Below are positions 1 to 11,749 of a DNA stretch of 64,000 nt, piece by piece; the first letter of the stretch is position 1, and each line of letters opens with the position of its first letter. A model generated the notes under the pieces. That model did not search any database. It saw nothing but the letters and a program-made list of their open reading frames with translations, and was not told the DNA's origin. Location: the NCBI GenBank assembly GCA_004335735.1, contig QAXK01000502.1:1-64000 (forward strand), written 5' to 3'. The DNA is from Chlorella sp. KRBP (taxonomy: Eukaryota; Chlorophyta; Trebouxiophyceae; Chlorellales; Chlorellaceae). A program made the translations under genes and the position numbers.

Positions 1-1737
1 CACCACCAGCAACATCAGCACCGTCACCATCACCGCCAGTGCCGCCGCCGCCGCCTTTGTTCCAGAGGTGGCGCGTGGACAGGTTCATGGACGTGGCTCT
101 GGCTGAAGCTCAACTGGTGGCCAGGTACGGGTGGCAGTGAGAGGCATCCCGCAGGAGGGTGCTTGTGGCCTGGATGTGCAGCGATTTGCTGCTTCAGAAA
201 GTTCGTGTTCGTGGGCAGTGAATGCGCCTGCGCGAGGGGATCAGTGTTGGGGCGTGTCACTGCTGGTGCTGTTTCAGGACTGTGGCGCGCGTGGAGGGCC
301 TGCTGGTGAGCCTCAGCTCGGCCCTGGCGCTGGCAGCGGCACTGCGCCTCTCTGCAGAGGTGGGTGGGGAGGGAAGGAGGGAGGGTACCAGGGCACAGGT
401 GGCAGTGCGCCACTGGGTAGGTGCAGGCAGGTCCACGTGGCCACATGGCAACGTAGCTCACGCCGCAGGCCTATTCTTGCAGCCCTGCCAGGTGTGCACC
501 AGCTTCCAGTGGCGCTCCTTCTCATGCCATTGCTGTGGCGCCTCCGCACGCTTGTCACTGCATCACCACCACCACCACCACGCAGGTGGAAGGTGCGACT
601 GTTTGCGTCATACTGCCAGAGCGTGCCTCCCTGCCAGGGCAGCCCTCCTCAGGTGAGGAGGCCCTGCTTCACGCCTCCGCGACAGCACCTTGCGCTTGCG
701 GGGCGCCTGCACCAAGGTGGCTGCTGCACCAGGCTGCGCGGGCTTGCCTACACATGCAAACCAAGCAACCGCACGGTTCAACGCACCACCTAGTGTGCAA
801 CGTTGCATTGCACTGCAGAAATCACCCCGCCCTCTCCCGCCGGCCGTGGCTGGCCCCCCCCGTGCTGCCCCGACACCTTTTGGACCTCGCTTCTGTGCAT
901 GCTGGCCCCTACTGCCTTCCCCGCGCCGCACTTTGTGCTCTTCCTGGGTCAGCACCACCGCCAGCACCCACACCAACACCAACACGCCCCAGGGGGCAGC
1001 AGTCCAGAGGCACAGCCGCAGGGGCCTGCCAGCACGCGCTCATCACACACGTCGCCCGGTGCGGGGGCGGCGGAGCGGACGGGACAGGCAGGGCAGGGTG
1101 TGGCGCGTCATCAGGCTGGGAAGGAGGGAGGGGAAGGGGATGGGGAGGGAACAGGGCCGTGGTGTGCGGACAGCGTGGGTGTGGCGGTGGCGGTGCGGCA
1201 GGCGGTCGCGGCGGCGGGTGGGACGCTGCTCGAGGTGCACGTGGGCACGGAGGTGAGCGGGCAGGGGGCGGGGGACAGTACTACGCACCTGCTCTCACGT
1301 GTGCTCGGCATGCATGGCCAAGGATGTGTGTGTGTGTGTGGTTTTTTGCATCTGGTTTGGCGCCTCAGGACGTGTGTGCACGCGTTGCCTGCACTACAGG
1401 GTTATCAACTATATGACGTGGTGTACGATGATGTGTTTGTGATTACCTGCTCGCCAACGTGTGTGCACCTGCCCGCCTGCCCACCTGCCTGCAGGACGAG
1501 TGGCTGAGCGCTGCGCACCCCCTCAGGCGCCACCCGCTCATCCGCCTGGCCCTCCTGCCCACCCTGGTGCTCTGGGGACAGCCACCAACACCCAACCAGC
1601 ACCACGAGGCAACAATAGGCGGTGGGAAGGGGGGACCTGTGGGACCTGGGCGCAGGGCGTCTGGCGACCTGTCCGCGCTGCTGGGGCTGGTGCACAGCAC
1701 GACAGGCGCGGCGGGCACCAAGGCGCCTTTGCACTGA
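1..1737 (+). CDS. Clot/TXNDC17-like thioredoxin-fold protein, 3' part (5' end outside window)
   Basis: The last two exons look like the Clot/TXNDC17 (DUF953) thioredoxin-related family. A beta strand FVLFLG near 940 is followed by WCADS (about 1159-1173), then VAVAVRQAVAAAGGTLLEV, HVGTE (exon end 1252), and after a phase-0 intron DEWLSAAHPLRRHP and LLPTLVLWG (exon 1495-1737, TGA). Family members read WCPDC, then VGDRPxW, HPxR and VPTLxRW at these places. The second cysteine of the redox pair is Ser here, so a disulfide reductase mechanism is doubtful. About 65 low-complexity residues rich in His, Gln and Gly sit between the strand and the active-site motif; part of this could be an unrecognised intron. 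Upstream coding pieces that keep phase are exon end 124, 278-359 (leucine/alanine-rich helix) and probably 586-652; how they connect to the Clot domain is not resolved. The product may be a longer fusion protein. Confidence 0.6.
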
Positions 1738-2160
1738 TTGCGGTGGACTCTGCTGATTGCGCGCTGCCTGCCCTGACACGCTTGCATTCATTGCCTTGCC
1801 CGCTGCTGCCCACTCGGGAAAATCACTTGCATGCGCATCAAAGCACGATGCACGTTATTGGTATCGTCGCGTATTGTTGGTACGTCGGTCCACGCCTCTA
1901 CTCCTACCGCCTCTCCGCCTGTGTCTTGGATATTCCTCGCATTTTCTTCTCATCACGTGGTCAAGCCCGGCTTCCCAAAGCCCTTTCATGCAACGACGTC
2001 ATCCGCACCCTACACAGTGCCCCTTGGCAAGGGGGAGAAGCCGTCCTATGTGCGTGCCATGTGCACTACTCGCCCTCACGGCGCTGTGATTGTCAAAGCG
2101 GCGGCGGCAGTCGTGCTGCACCAGTGGTGGTGCATCTCGCAGCCCCGTGAGCTCTCATAG
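1738..2160. other. convergent 3' intergenic gap
   Basis: This gap lies between the stop codons of two convergent genes (Clot-like on + and CDKL kinase on -). It should hold both 3' untranslated regions. I see no conserved coding exon, no RNA gene and no clear TGTAA polyadenylation signal on either strand. Confidence 0.5.
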
Positions 2161-5100
2161 TCATTGGTCCGCAGCCCCCTCGGCCACAGCGGTGGCCTTG
2201 CTCGTGACCGCAGCCGCCAGCGCACCGCCCATTGGCGCATGCCCCGCAAGCACCTTTGTGCTGGACGAAGTGCTGCTGCTGCGGTCCAGGTCCAAGGCTC
2301 CCGGCTCCCGGTGCCTCCCCTACACGCGCACCAACAGCAGCAGAACGCAAGCCGTTCAGGTTGAGGTTTTACTCACAACAGGCAGCAATCCGAAAGCACG
2401 CGGATGCACATAGTAGTCCTGGCTCAAGAAAAGCACTTACCGAGGCGATCCGTTGCAGCAGAGCCATGTACGGCGACACCCCTTCTGCCTTGGCCGCTGA
2501 TGGGGCTTCTGGGCTTGCAGATGGCGCTGTGGCGGCACCCTGCTTGCTGTTGGCCATGAGCCGGGCCAGTGGTGACATGCGCTCTGGTGGCTCAGGCGTC
2601 CCGCACGGCGGGTGGGGCTGCAGCGCCTGCCCCGTGACGCCCTCACCCACCCCTGGGACAGCCACAGCCGCCTTGCCATCTGCTGACGGCCGCGCACCCG
2701 GCTGAACGTCCTGCTGCTTGTGCTGCTGCTGCTTCGCCAGCAGGAGCTGCAGCGGGGACAGCTGCTGGTCCGGACCGCTGGCGATGGCGCTTGCACTGGA
2801 GAGGGTCCCGGCGGGATGCCTGGGTGCAGCGCTGGGGAGGCGCGCGAGGGCCTGAAGCGGGGTCAATGGCGCACCATCAGTGGAGGTAGGGATGAGGCCA
2901 GCTGTGGGCGGCGCAGCGGGTGTGCTGGCTTCACCCGCAGGTGTGGCCTGCTGCTGGAGCGCCTTGGAGGAGGCTTGCTGGGCCAGGAGGCGCGCCAGGG
3001 GCGTGGTGCGGCTGGGACGCTCGTCCAAGTCGCTTGATACAGCTCTGCCAGCGAGCAGCGCTGCTGCTGCCGGCGCTGCTGCTGCTTCCGTCGCTGCAGC
3101 TGCAGCAGGGGGTGGCGCAGTCGCCTCTGTCTGTGCCGCGGAGATGGCAGCCGGTGCTTCTGCGGCAGGTTGTGGTGCTTTGGCTGCAGGTTTGGCAGTC
3201 TTGGCGGGCGTCTTCTTGGCAGTCTTCTTGGACGCTAGTGAGGGCACGCCCACCGGTTGCGCTGGCGGCGTGGGGGACGCACGGCCTGCTGCTGCAGCCG
3301 ACGTGATTGCGTTGTTCTTGGCGGTGGCGGCGGTGGCGGCGGCGGTGGTGGTGGTGGCGGTGGTGGTGGTGGTGGTGGTGGTGGTGGCAATACCAGTGGC
3401 TACAACGCCCGCATCCGAGGTGCGCTGCCGTGCCATGGTCGAAGGGGAGGGCGCCATGGCCCCCTGATCAAACGCCCGCCCTGCCTTGGGCGCCCCTGCT
3501 GCCGCCACTGGAGGCACGGGAGAGAAGCGGTCGGCGTCCGATGCCTGACGTAATGCTGCTGCTAGTGGCGCCTCTGGTGGGGAGGGTGTCAGGGGCGCTG
3601 CAACCTCTGCGTGCGGGTGGGGCTGCACAGCACCTTGGCCGCTGCTATTCCCAGCCGCCGCAGCACCTCCATCACCACTGCTGGCTAGCAACTGCTCCAG
3701 GGCGCTTGTGGCTGTTTGCGGCACTGGCACGGCTGTAGCGGCGGCGGCGGCGGCGGCGGCGGCGTGGTGTGACTTGAAGCTCCCACCAAAGAGAGCCTGG
3801 AGCGGCGTCACGGGCGACACCACAGCCTTGGCGGGCGCCCCGTCACTAGGGGTGGGCGTGCCACTGACTGAGCCGCTGTGCAGCTCCACCAGCAGCCCAT
3901 CCCCTTGCTGCTGCGGCAGCCCCGCATGGCGAGTAGGGTTGAGGTTGCCGGGTGAGCTGACAGACGCCGCAAACAGCGCTGCGCTGCGCGATGCCGACAG
4001 CCCGCCTGACGCGATGGACAAGCGGCGGGACCCACCCGCAGCAGCAACAAACGCCCCCGTGCTGGCCGTGGTGCTGGCGCCTGCCGCAGCATTGCCCGGC
4101 CCCGCCCCGCCCTCTGAGAAGAGCATCCGCTGCTGCCCGTCCGCCACCTGCAGCGTGGGCAGCGGGCCGCTCCTGGTGGCACTCCCCCCCGCCCCACCAC
4201 CACCACCACCACCACCACCACCACCACCGCCATCTGCCGCTGCACCCCCGCTGTCCCTATCTCCCTCAGGGTGGCTCAGCTGCTGCATCACCATGTCTAG
4301 TAGGCTCGCTCCACCCGCCGTGGTGGCTCCAGGCAGGGTGTGCATGAAGCGCATCCCAGCGGCGCCCTGTTGTGCGGGCGACGACCTTGTGGGGGAGTCG
4401 GGGACAGCTGCTGGGTGAGTGGCATCCCCACGACCAGTGGTGGCGGGTGTGGTGGTGGCGGGTGAAGCGAGCGGGTCGCTGGGGGCACCCGCGAGGATGC
4501 TGGAGAGGGCGGGGTCTGACATCATGTTGTTGCGCTGCGCCAGGATGCTGGCGCGCACGGTGTTGGCTGACATGGGGGGCGGAGGCAGGGGGCTGGAAGC
4601 ACCTTGCGGCGATCCCGCTCCCACACCCTGCTGCTGCTGCTGCTGCTGCTGCTGTGGGGAGAGGATGGAAGGTGACAGGCCGCTCATGGACGTCCGCGGG
4701 ACACCACCACCACCACCGTTGGGTGAGCCGCCCTGCTGCTGGAGTAGCGCCGCTAGTGACGGCGGGTTGCTGGTGAGCAGTGTGGTGCTGCTGCGCACCA
4801 GGGCGTTGAGCGCGCTGGGTGGGCGCGCCGGCGAGGGCGAACTAAGCCCTAGGCCCATGGCGCCAGGCACCACTGGGCTCGCGCCACCGCTAGGCGGGTT
4901 GAGGGGGAACTGCCCCACGGGCGCGTTGGCGGAGGGCAGCAGGTGCTGCGCCGTGGTGCTCGCCGCCGCCGCCACCTGCCCCAGCATGCCCGTCACGGTC
5001 TGCGCCGTCTGCACGGCCTTGGTGGCGCGGTCCTTCGCGAAGTCCGGGATCGAGTCGAGCCAGCGCTGAACTCGAGCCCGCGACTCTGGCGACATGGTTT

Positions 5101-7912
5101 CCTCAGTTTCGGCCTCGTGCTCCGGCTCGTCTGCGAGCCGTTCGTCCATGCCGGCCGGGCCGTCGCTGCCCGTCGCGCCAGGCGCACGCTCGACGTCGCT
5201 GCCTCCGTCCCCGCCGCCACCACCGCCGCCTTGGTGAGGGTGGTGACCGGTGGGCGACACGCCATCCACGGTGAGGCGCCGGGTCGGGGTGCCTGGGAGC
5301 GCAGGGCCTGCCCTGACGGTCTGCGGCCGACTGTTGACAGCCGTGCTCGCAGCGCGCACCAGCCCGCGCGCCCGGCCCTCGATCTGCTGCTGCCGTTGCA
5401 GCAGCTGCTGCTGCTGCTGCTGCTGCTGGGCCGTGTTGTTGTTCGCCCAGGCGCCGGGCCTGGCAGACGCAATCGGCCGTGATGACGTGCCGAGGTCGGC
5501 AGCGCCGCCACCGTTGAGGGACTGGCGCGGCTTGGCCTGGCTATCGCCGTTGCTGTTGCTATTGTTGGCGATGGCGCTGCTGAGCGCTGGCATGGCGCTG
5601 GCCAGCCGCTTCTTGTTGTTGCTGGCGATGGTGGCCTGCGCTGCGGCGGCGGTGAATGGGTTGAGCGCTGCCTTGGCGTTCATAAAGTACTCGTGGGTGA
5701 GGAGCTGCACCGAGGTGGGTCGGTTCTTGGGCTCGGGGTCCAGGCAGGCCTTGAGGAGGGACAGGGCGGAACGGTCCAGGGTGGTGGCGTACCTGCGGGA
5801 GGAGGTACGGGGCGGGCGGGGGCAAGGGAAGGGAAGGGAAGGGAAGGGAAGGGTGAACGGGTGGGAGGTTATCTGGACCATGCAACAGCAAGCACACTCA
5901 GTGACCCTGTGCACTGTTGTGTGGCGGGGGGGTGAGAGAAACTCGTGGCAGGTAAGGAGGAGCAGCAGGAGCAGGCAGGTGAGGGCCTTGACTCACCGCT
6001 TCTCCAGCGTGACCATGTCCTCCTCTTTGGGCATCTGCAAGCCCTTGAGGGCAGGGTGCGAGCTCATGCGCCCCGACTGGCGCGCCGTGCAGCCCACGCA
6101 CTTGAGGATGAGCCACAGTTGGTCCATGTTGGAGCGGCCGGGGAACAGCGCCTGGCCTGTGGACAGCTCCACCAGCAGGCAGCCGAGCGCCCACACGTCT
6201 ACGCCGGGGCCGTACGTGTCGCCCACGAGCAGCTCGGGCGCACGGTACCACCTGAACGATGAACAAGCAGGCAAGCAAGCAGGCAAGCTTGCCGTGCGTC
6301 ACTTGCAGGTCGCTGGTTAGGGTAAGCAGGTGGTGTGGCATGGTGCGCTTGCTGGGGGCGCTAGTGCTGGAGCGGCCTGCTATTGCTGCTGCTGTTGGAG
6401 CGTCGCTGTGCGCGCACCGTGTGGCCACGTAGGGCGACAGGTTCTGGCCCCCTTGCGTCTGCGGCCGGGCAAAGCCAAAGTCCGCCAGCTTCACAGAGCC
6501 CTGAAAGAAAACGCACGTGAGAGGGAGGGAGCAATGGCAGCGGCGGGCGTCAGTGGCACTGCGCTGCGGCCGTGGCAGCGTTGTTACGGCTGCGGCTGTC
6601 GTGCATGTGCCCACCACCCTGCCTACGGGACGTTTGCTTGGCAGGGAGAAGGCTGTGTCAGCCCACTCACATCGTCGTCCGTGAGGATGTTCTCGGGCTT
6701 GAGGTCTCGGTGGATGATCTGCGCGCGAGGGCACCAACGCGAGCATGGGTGGCACATGCGGTACCGCCAGGACGACTAGATGCAAGCCAGCCGTTGCCCC
6801 TTTGGGGCCCTACATCGCGCATGCGGGCTCCCTTGGAGCGGCACGCGTGCTGCGCACCTGCTGTCCGTGCAGGAAGTTGAGCGCCAGCACCAGCTGCCAC
6901 AGGATCTTCTTCACCTCCATGGGCGCCAAGCCACGAGGGTTGTTCTCCTGCGCAGTGTGAACGCACGCATGCAGCAGGCTATCCTGGCACACCAGCCGCA
7001 CCCATGGCCTGAAACAGAGCCCCCGCTCAGAGCCGCTGCTAGCATGTAGCGCATGGACTGCCATACTGCTGTTGCTGCTGCTGCTGCTCCCCTCGCTGCC
7101 CCACCCTGCATGCCCCGATCACGCACCAGGAGCTTGAGAATTGACCTATCCATGATCTCAAAAACCATAAAGAGGTGGGTCTTTGAGCGAAAGAGCTCCA
7201 GCAGCTTGACCACGTTGGGATGCTGCAGCTGCTTGAGGATCTTGGCCTCCCGGATGGCAGTCTTGCGCATCTGTGCACAGGGAGGGAAGGAAAGGGCGTC
7301 TTGATGAGCATGGACCCACAGCCCCAGACAGCCACAACCACAGCCACAGACCAGACTCGTGCTGACGGTCCAGTGGCCAAATCTGCATCGAGGCGGTACG
7401 CGGCGCCCTCGCGCGTCGCCCACGCTGCATTCTCTGCCTGCTGTCAACCTTGCTGCAGCCTGTGGTGGTCGTGAGTGGCCCACGGCAGGTGCAGCACTGC
7501 CTGCTGGACCTGCTAGTGCGCCCGGGCGCACCGCAGCCCCGGGCACGCATCGTGGCGCCCGCCCTCACCTGATCGTTGCCATCCTCCATCTGCTTGATTG
7601 CCACGATGTCTCCTGTGCTGCGGTGCCGGCACTTGGTCACCGTGCCTGTGCGCACAATGCGTGCAGCGAGAGGTGGCACGATGATGAGCCGGAGTCGCCA
7701 AACTCGCGCTCCACCCCCGACCCTGAACACACGCTCACCATACGAGCCGCTCCCGATCTCGCATATCACCGTGTAGTCCTGCGTCGTGCGTTCGCGAGAC
7801 AGGTACGTCAATTGCGCGATGGCGCCGCGAAGGCCGGACGGGTAGAGCGCCACGAATCGCAGAGCGGCGGATGCTTGCAAATAGTGGCATGTGTGGCGCA
7901 GCTCACCTCCAT
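2161..7912 (-). CDS. CDKL-family Ser/Thr protein kinase with a very long low-complexity tail
   Basis: Ten exons (7907-7912, 7739-7778, 7569-7645, 7127-7270, 6858-6947, 6671-6718, 6418-6500, 5997-6251, 2441-5792, 2161-2319) join in phase to give 1417 residues. The first coding exon holds only ATGGAG. The catalytic domain (residues 4-284) has the glycine loop GSGSYG (11-16), VAIK with Lys33, IIHRDLKPEN (120-129), DFGFAR (142-147), WYRAPE, and the CDKL-type block MSSHPALKGLQ before the C-lobe. CDKL kinases regulate ciliary length and tip assembly in algae and animals. The activation loop reads NLSPYVATR; the usual CDKL form is T-D/E-Y, so the Thr-x-Tyr pair is Ser-Pro-Tyr here. Residues 290 to about 1370 are disordered runs of Gln, Gly, Thr and Ala, mostly in one 3.35-kb exon. 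It shares a promoter region with the kinase on the opposite strand. Confidence 0.88.
5824..5853. repeat. GGGAA pentanucleotide microsatellite in a CDKL intron
   Basis: Six tandem copies of AAGGG/GGGAA lie inside the intron 5793-5996 of the minus-strand CDKL kinase, near its 3' end. On the coding strand this is a long pyrimidine tract (CCCTT) close to the acceptor at 5793-5794, so it may serve as the polypyrimidine tract. Confidence 0.85.
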
Positions 7913-8267
7913 TGCTGCGCTCCTCTCGGCGCTGCGCGGCGGGAAAACGCCTGATTCTACTCTAGACGAGAAGCGCTAGCACGTCGAGCCTATGCTTGCC
8001 GACTCCATTAAGTGCGCGCTGTGCTTCCCTGTGCTCGCTTCCTTCCTCCTGTTCCTGATTTCGCAAACCCTTGGTGGCGAATTCAGAGCGCAGAGCGGCC
8101 AACGCACGCACGCTGTGACCAAGAGAAGCTGCAGGTCGCTTGATAGACAGCGCGCCGGCTCGTAGCGCTTCTTCTCCGTGAAAGTTGACTACGGCGGTCA
8201 ACGACCATCGCGGAGCCGTCAAAGCGCAGCGAGACCGGGCAATTGAGCGGAGCTAGCGTGACTGTCT
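7913..8267. promoter_or_regulatory. bidirectional promoter region of the CDKL pair
   Basis: Only 355 bp separate the start codons of two divergently transcribed CDKL-family kinases. Both 5' UTRs and both core promoters must lie here or overlap the first introns. I see no convincing TATA box on either strand, so the assignment rests on position alone. Confidence 0.5.
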
Positions 8268-11200
8268 ATGGAGGTGCGTCCGCTCTGTGGAGTTTCGGGC
8301 CCGGTTTCGCGTGTGAGGCGCTTGCACCATATCGGGCCGACGCGAGTGGAAGCCGTCAGGGCGCCGCGCACATCGCGCGGAGTGCATCAGCATCACTACA
8401 GCACGCTGATGCCTACCAAAGGCAGGCGTTGAGGTGGGTTTTGGGGGGTGCCGCACAGAGCCTTCCGCGACTCGCTTGCTCGCTCCGCCGTGACCTGTGC
8501 GCGCAGAGGTTCGAGTACGTGAGCAGCCTAGGCGAAGGTGAGGGTTGCATAGCGCGCGTTCTGCGTTCAGCGCCGAGCGTGGATGTGGTGCCATCTCATG
8601 ATCACCAATGCTCCACAATCGCACGCTCTCGCAGGCGCTTATGGCGTGGTGTGGCTCTGCCAGGACCGGGAGACAGGTGAGCCTCCCCCTGAGCCTGCAG
8701 CCGGGGGCAATCCGTGCGCGTTGGGGGAGGGGCGTACCGCCAAACTGCCAATCCGCACGTCATCGAGCCGCCCTTGCTCGCGCTCCTGCTACTGCAGGCA
8801 AGCAGGTGGCCTTGAAAAGGTTCAAGGACGCGCATACCGACCCAGAGGTGAGCCGCCGCCATGCTTTGGAGCCGCAGCCGCCGCAGCCGCTTTTTTTTGT
8901 GGCCGATCCAGCTCCACAAAGCAAAACGCCCTCCCTGTTGAGCACAACACAGGTGATGCGCCTGGCGCTGCGTGAGGTGCGGCTGCTCAAGCTCTCCCAG
9001 CACCCCAACGTGGTCAAGATGCTCGAGGCGTTCCGCAGCAAGAGCGGCCGCGTGTACATCGCACTGGTGCGCGCGCTGCAGTGACGGGCGGTAGCAATCC
9101 CTGGAAGCGTCACCATTGCGCACTGATCTGCCCGACATACCGCGCACGCTCGTGACAATCGTGCAGGAGTATGTCGAGGGCACCTTGACGCAGCAGATGC
9201 GCCGGTGGCACGGCAAGGGCTTCCCTCCGCTGCTGGCAAAGTACCTCATCTGGCAGCTGCTGCAGGCAACTCAGTATCTCCACAACAGCAAGGTGCGTCT
9301 GCTTGCTGTGGGCGTGTGCGTTGATGGTGATGGCTTGCCGCCCCGTTTGCGACCTACACTCGCGCTGCGCGTGGCCAACTCTAACCTATTCATCTGCGCA
9401 CTGTTGTTGGCGCAGATCATGCACCGTGACTTCAAGCCCGCCAACATCCTGCTGACCAAGGACTACGAGCTGCGCCTGTGCGACTTTGGCTTTGCGCGCC
9501 AGCTGCACCCGCGCGAGGTGGCCGAGTGGACCACGTACGTGGTGACGCGCTGGTACCGCGCGCCCGAGATCCTCGTCAGCGACTCGTATGGGCCCAAGGT
9601 CGACGTCTGGGCCGTGGGTGAGTGGACCCGGCTCACCGGTCTGCGCGGGCTGCGTTGCTGGTCGCCAGGCAGAGGGGCACGAATCGTGGCCGCCGCACTC
9701 GCCGCCAACGCGTGTTGTGCTTGCGCCCGACGGCTGCGCGCAGGCTGCCTGCTGTGCGAGATGATGGGCGGCCGGCCTTTGTTCCCTGGCAAGAGCAGCG
9801 CCGACCAGATGTGGCTCACGATGCGCACGCTGGGCGCGCTGCCGCCGCGCCAGGCGGCGCTCATGGCGACCGACAAGCTGTTCGCCGGCATGGTGCCGCC
9901 CACGCCCATGGAGCGCACCACGCTGAGCAAGCGCTTCCCCCAGCTGTCGGAGGAGCTGCTCGGTCTGCTGCACGGCTGCCTCGCGCTGGACCCCGCGCAA
10001 CGCCTGACCGCCGAGCAGGCGCTGGCGCATCCGTTCTTCGCGGACGTGCCGGACACCATCAAGGCGATCGAGGCGTCGGGCCGGCCGGCGCAGGAGTTCT
10101 GGCTCGACATCGAGGACGCGTGGCTCGCAGCCGTCGCGGACAACGGCAACCAAGTCTGCTCGCCCTCCTTCATGCGCACCAGCGTCACGCACTCGCACCT
10201 GACGTCGCTGATGAAGCGCTCGGGCAGCGAGATGTGGCTCACCACAGGCGGGGACGACGAGGACGAGGACGTGGAGGAGAGCCTGGGCAGCATGCTGATG
10301 CGCACGCAGACGCCCACCGCGCCCAAGCACCTGCTCCGCCGCAACCTCACCTCCATGAGCATGAGCAGCAGCGCCAACTGGGGCCAGATGACCTCCATGA
10401 CCTCCATGGCGGTGCCGGATGGCTCGGACTTGACCAGCGTCATGGACTCGCACCAGAGCATCTCGCGCACCAGCTGCGCCGTGGCCTCGCGGCGCACCAG
10501 CATTGCGGGACCGGACACCTTCGTCCGCCAGTCCTCCCAGTCGCAGGCTGCGGGGCCGGCGAGCCACGGTGCGCAGACCGCGGGCCCGTCGCGGCACTCG
10601 TCCATCATGCTGTCGGGCGAGTTCGAGGGCGTCGCCACGCCGACCAGCACGCTCACCCCGCCGCAGCGCCACCCACCCATGCTCGACACCACCTCGCGCT
10701 CCGCCAGCGCCGGCGGAGCGACCGTCAACTTCACGCGCCAGCCCAGCCGCACCACCGGCTCTCTCACCTCGTACATCAACGGCCTGAACGCCGCCAACGC
10801 CGGCACCAGCAATGCTGCGGCCAATGGCCTGAACAGCAGTAAGGTGGCCACCGCGCTGGGGCGCCAGACCAGCGGCGGCCTGGGGTCTTCCAGTGGCGGT
10901 GTGGGGGGCGGCAGCTTCAACGGCGCGGCAGGAATCGTGGCGCCACGCAGCCGCCTGGGCCCCAACTCCCAGACCATGGCCATCATGGCTAGCACCCCGC
11001 TTGGCCAGGCACTGTCAGGCACCTCCAACAGCAACCCCCTCCACGAGGCGCTGGCCGGCGTACTGGCCACGGCCGGTCCTGTCAGCGGGCGCAACACCAT
11101 CTCAAGTGAGACGCCCATGGTGTCTGCACTCTCCATCCAGCCTTCGGTGTACAGCATGGCTATGGCTACCTCCTGGCACTCGCCCAGCACGGGCTTCAAC

Positions 11201-11749
11201 TCGGCCACGTCAGTGGCGGCTATGCGCGCGGTGGCGCCCGAGCCCAACAGCAACGGCAGCTTCACAACTGTGGCGGTGGCGGGACGCCAGTCGCAGCAGC
11301 ACGCCACCGTGCTGCAGAGCGGCGACAGCATGGACGCGAGCATGGTCGGCCCGCCCGTGCGCGGCCGCATGTCGCTCACCAGCAGCACCGTGATGGGGCC
11401 GCTGGGCCAGCCGTCGATGGGTGCGGAGGCGGCGGCGCACCACGGGGGGGCAGCGGCGCACGCAGCACACCACGAGCGCGCTGCTCTGGCTGGTGGTGCA
11501 GCAACAGCGGCAGCAGCAGCGCAGCGTGATGGGGCGCAGTCTGCTGGGTTCCTGAACAAGCTCAAGGTCAAGTTCAAGAGCCTCATGAGCACAGGCGAGG
11601 GCGGGCGGTCCGAGGGTGGCGTGGTGGCGACGGCACCGGGGGCGCTGGTGGCAGCGGGCGGTGGCAGCAAGGTGGTGCCTCCAGTGGCTGACACCAACCA
11701 CGCCGCGATTGAGGCTGTGGCGAGGAGGAGGGTGGATGCGGTCAAGTAA
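8268..11749 (+). CDS. CDKL-family Ser/Thr protein kinase with long disordered tail
   Basis: Eight exons (8268-8273, 8507-8537, 8635-8676, 8798-8847, 8953-9066, 9167-9292, 9416-9617, 9744-11749) join in phase to give 858 residues. The first exon again codes only Met-Glu, as in the divergent neighbour. The kinase domain shows LGEGAYG (10-16), VALK with Lys33, HRDFKPAN (126-133), DFGFAR (146-151), WYRAPE and the C-lobe motif AQRLTAEQALAHPFF. Two departures from the CDKL norm: the catalytic loop is FKPAN instead of IKPEN, losing the acidic residue before the metal-binding Asn, and the activation loop is EWTTYVVTR instead of T-D/E-Y. The catalytic Lys and both Asp residues are intact, so activity is expected. 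Residues after about 330 are Ser/Thr/Ala/Gly-rich, ending in a basic stretch FLNKLKVKFKSLM near 770. Confidence 0.88.

Noticed and set aside
1384..1440. Candidate exon with GYQLYDVVYDDVF
   Set aside because: Splicing the flanking Clot exons directly (1252 to 1495) keeps phase and restores the family's VGxxxxW spacing; including this piece would interrupt it.
9386..11745. Long minus-strand frames opposite the plus-strand CDKL kinase
   Set aside because: They are shadows of the kinase and its Ser/Thr-rich tail; no domain is present.
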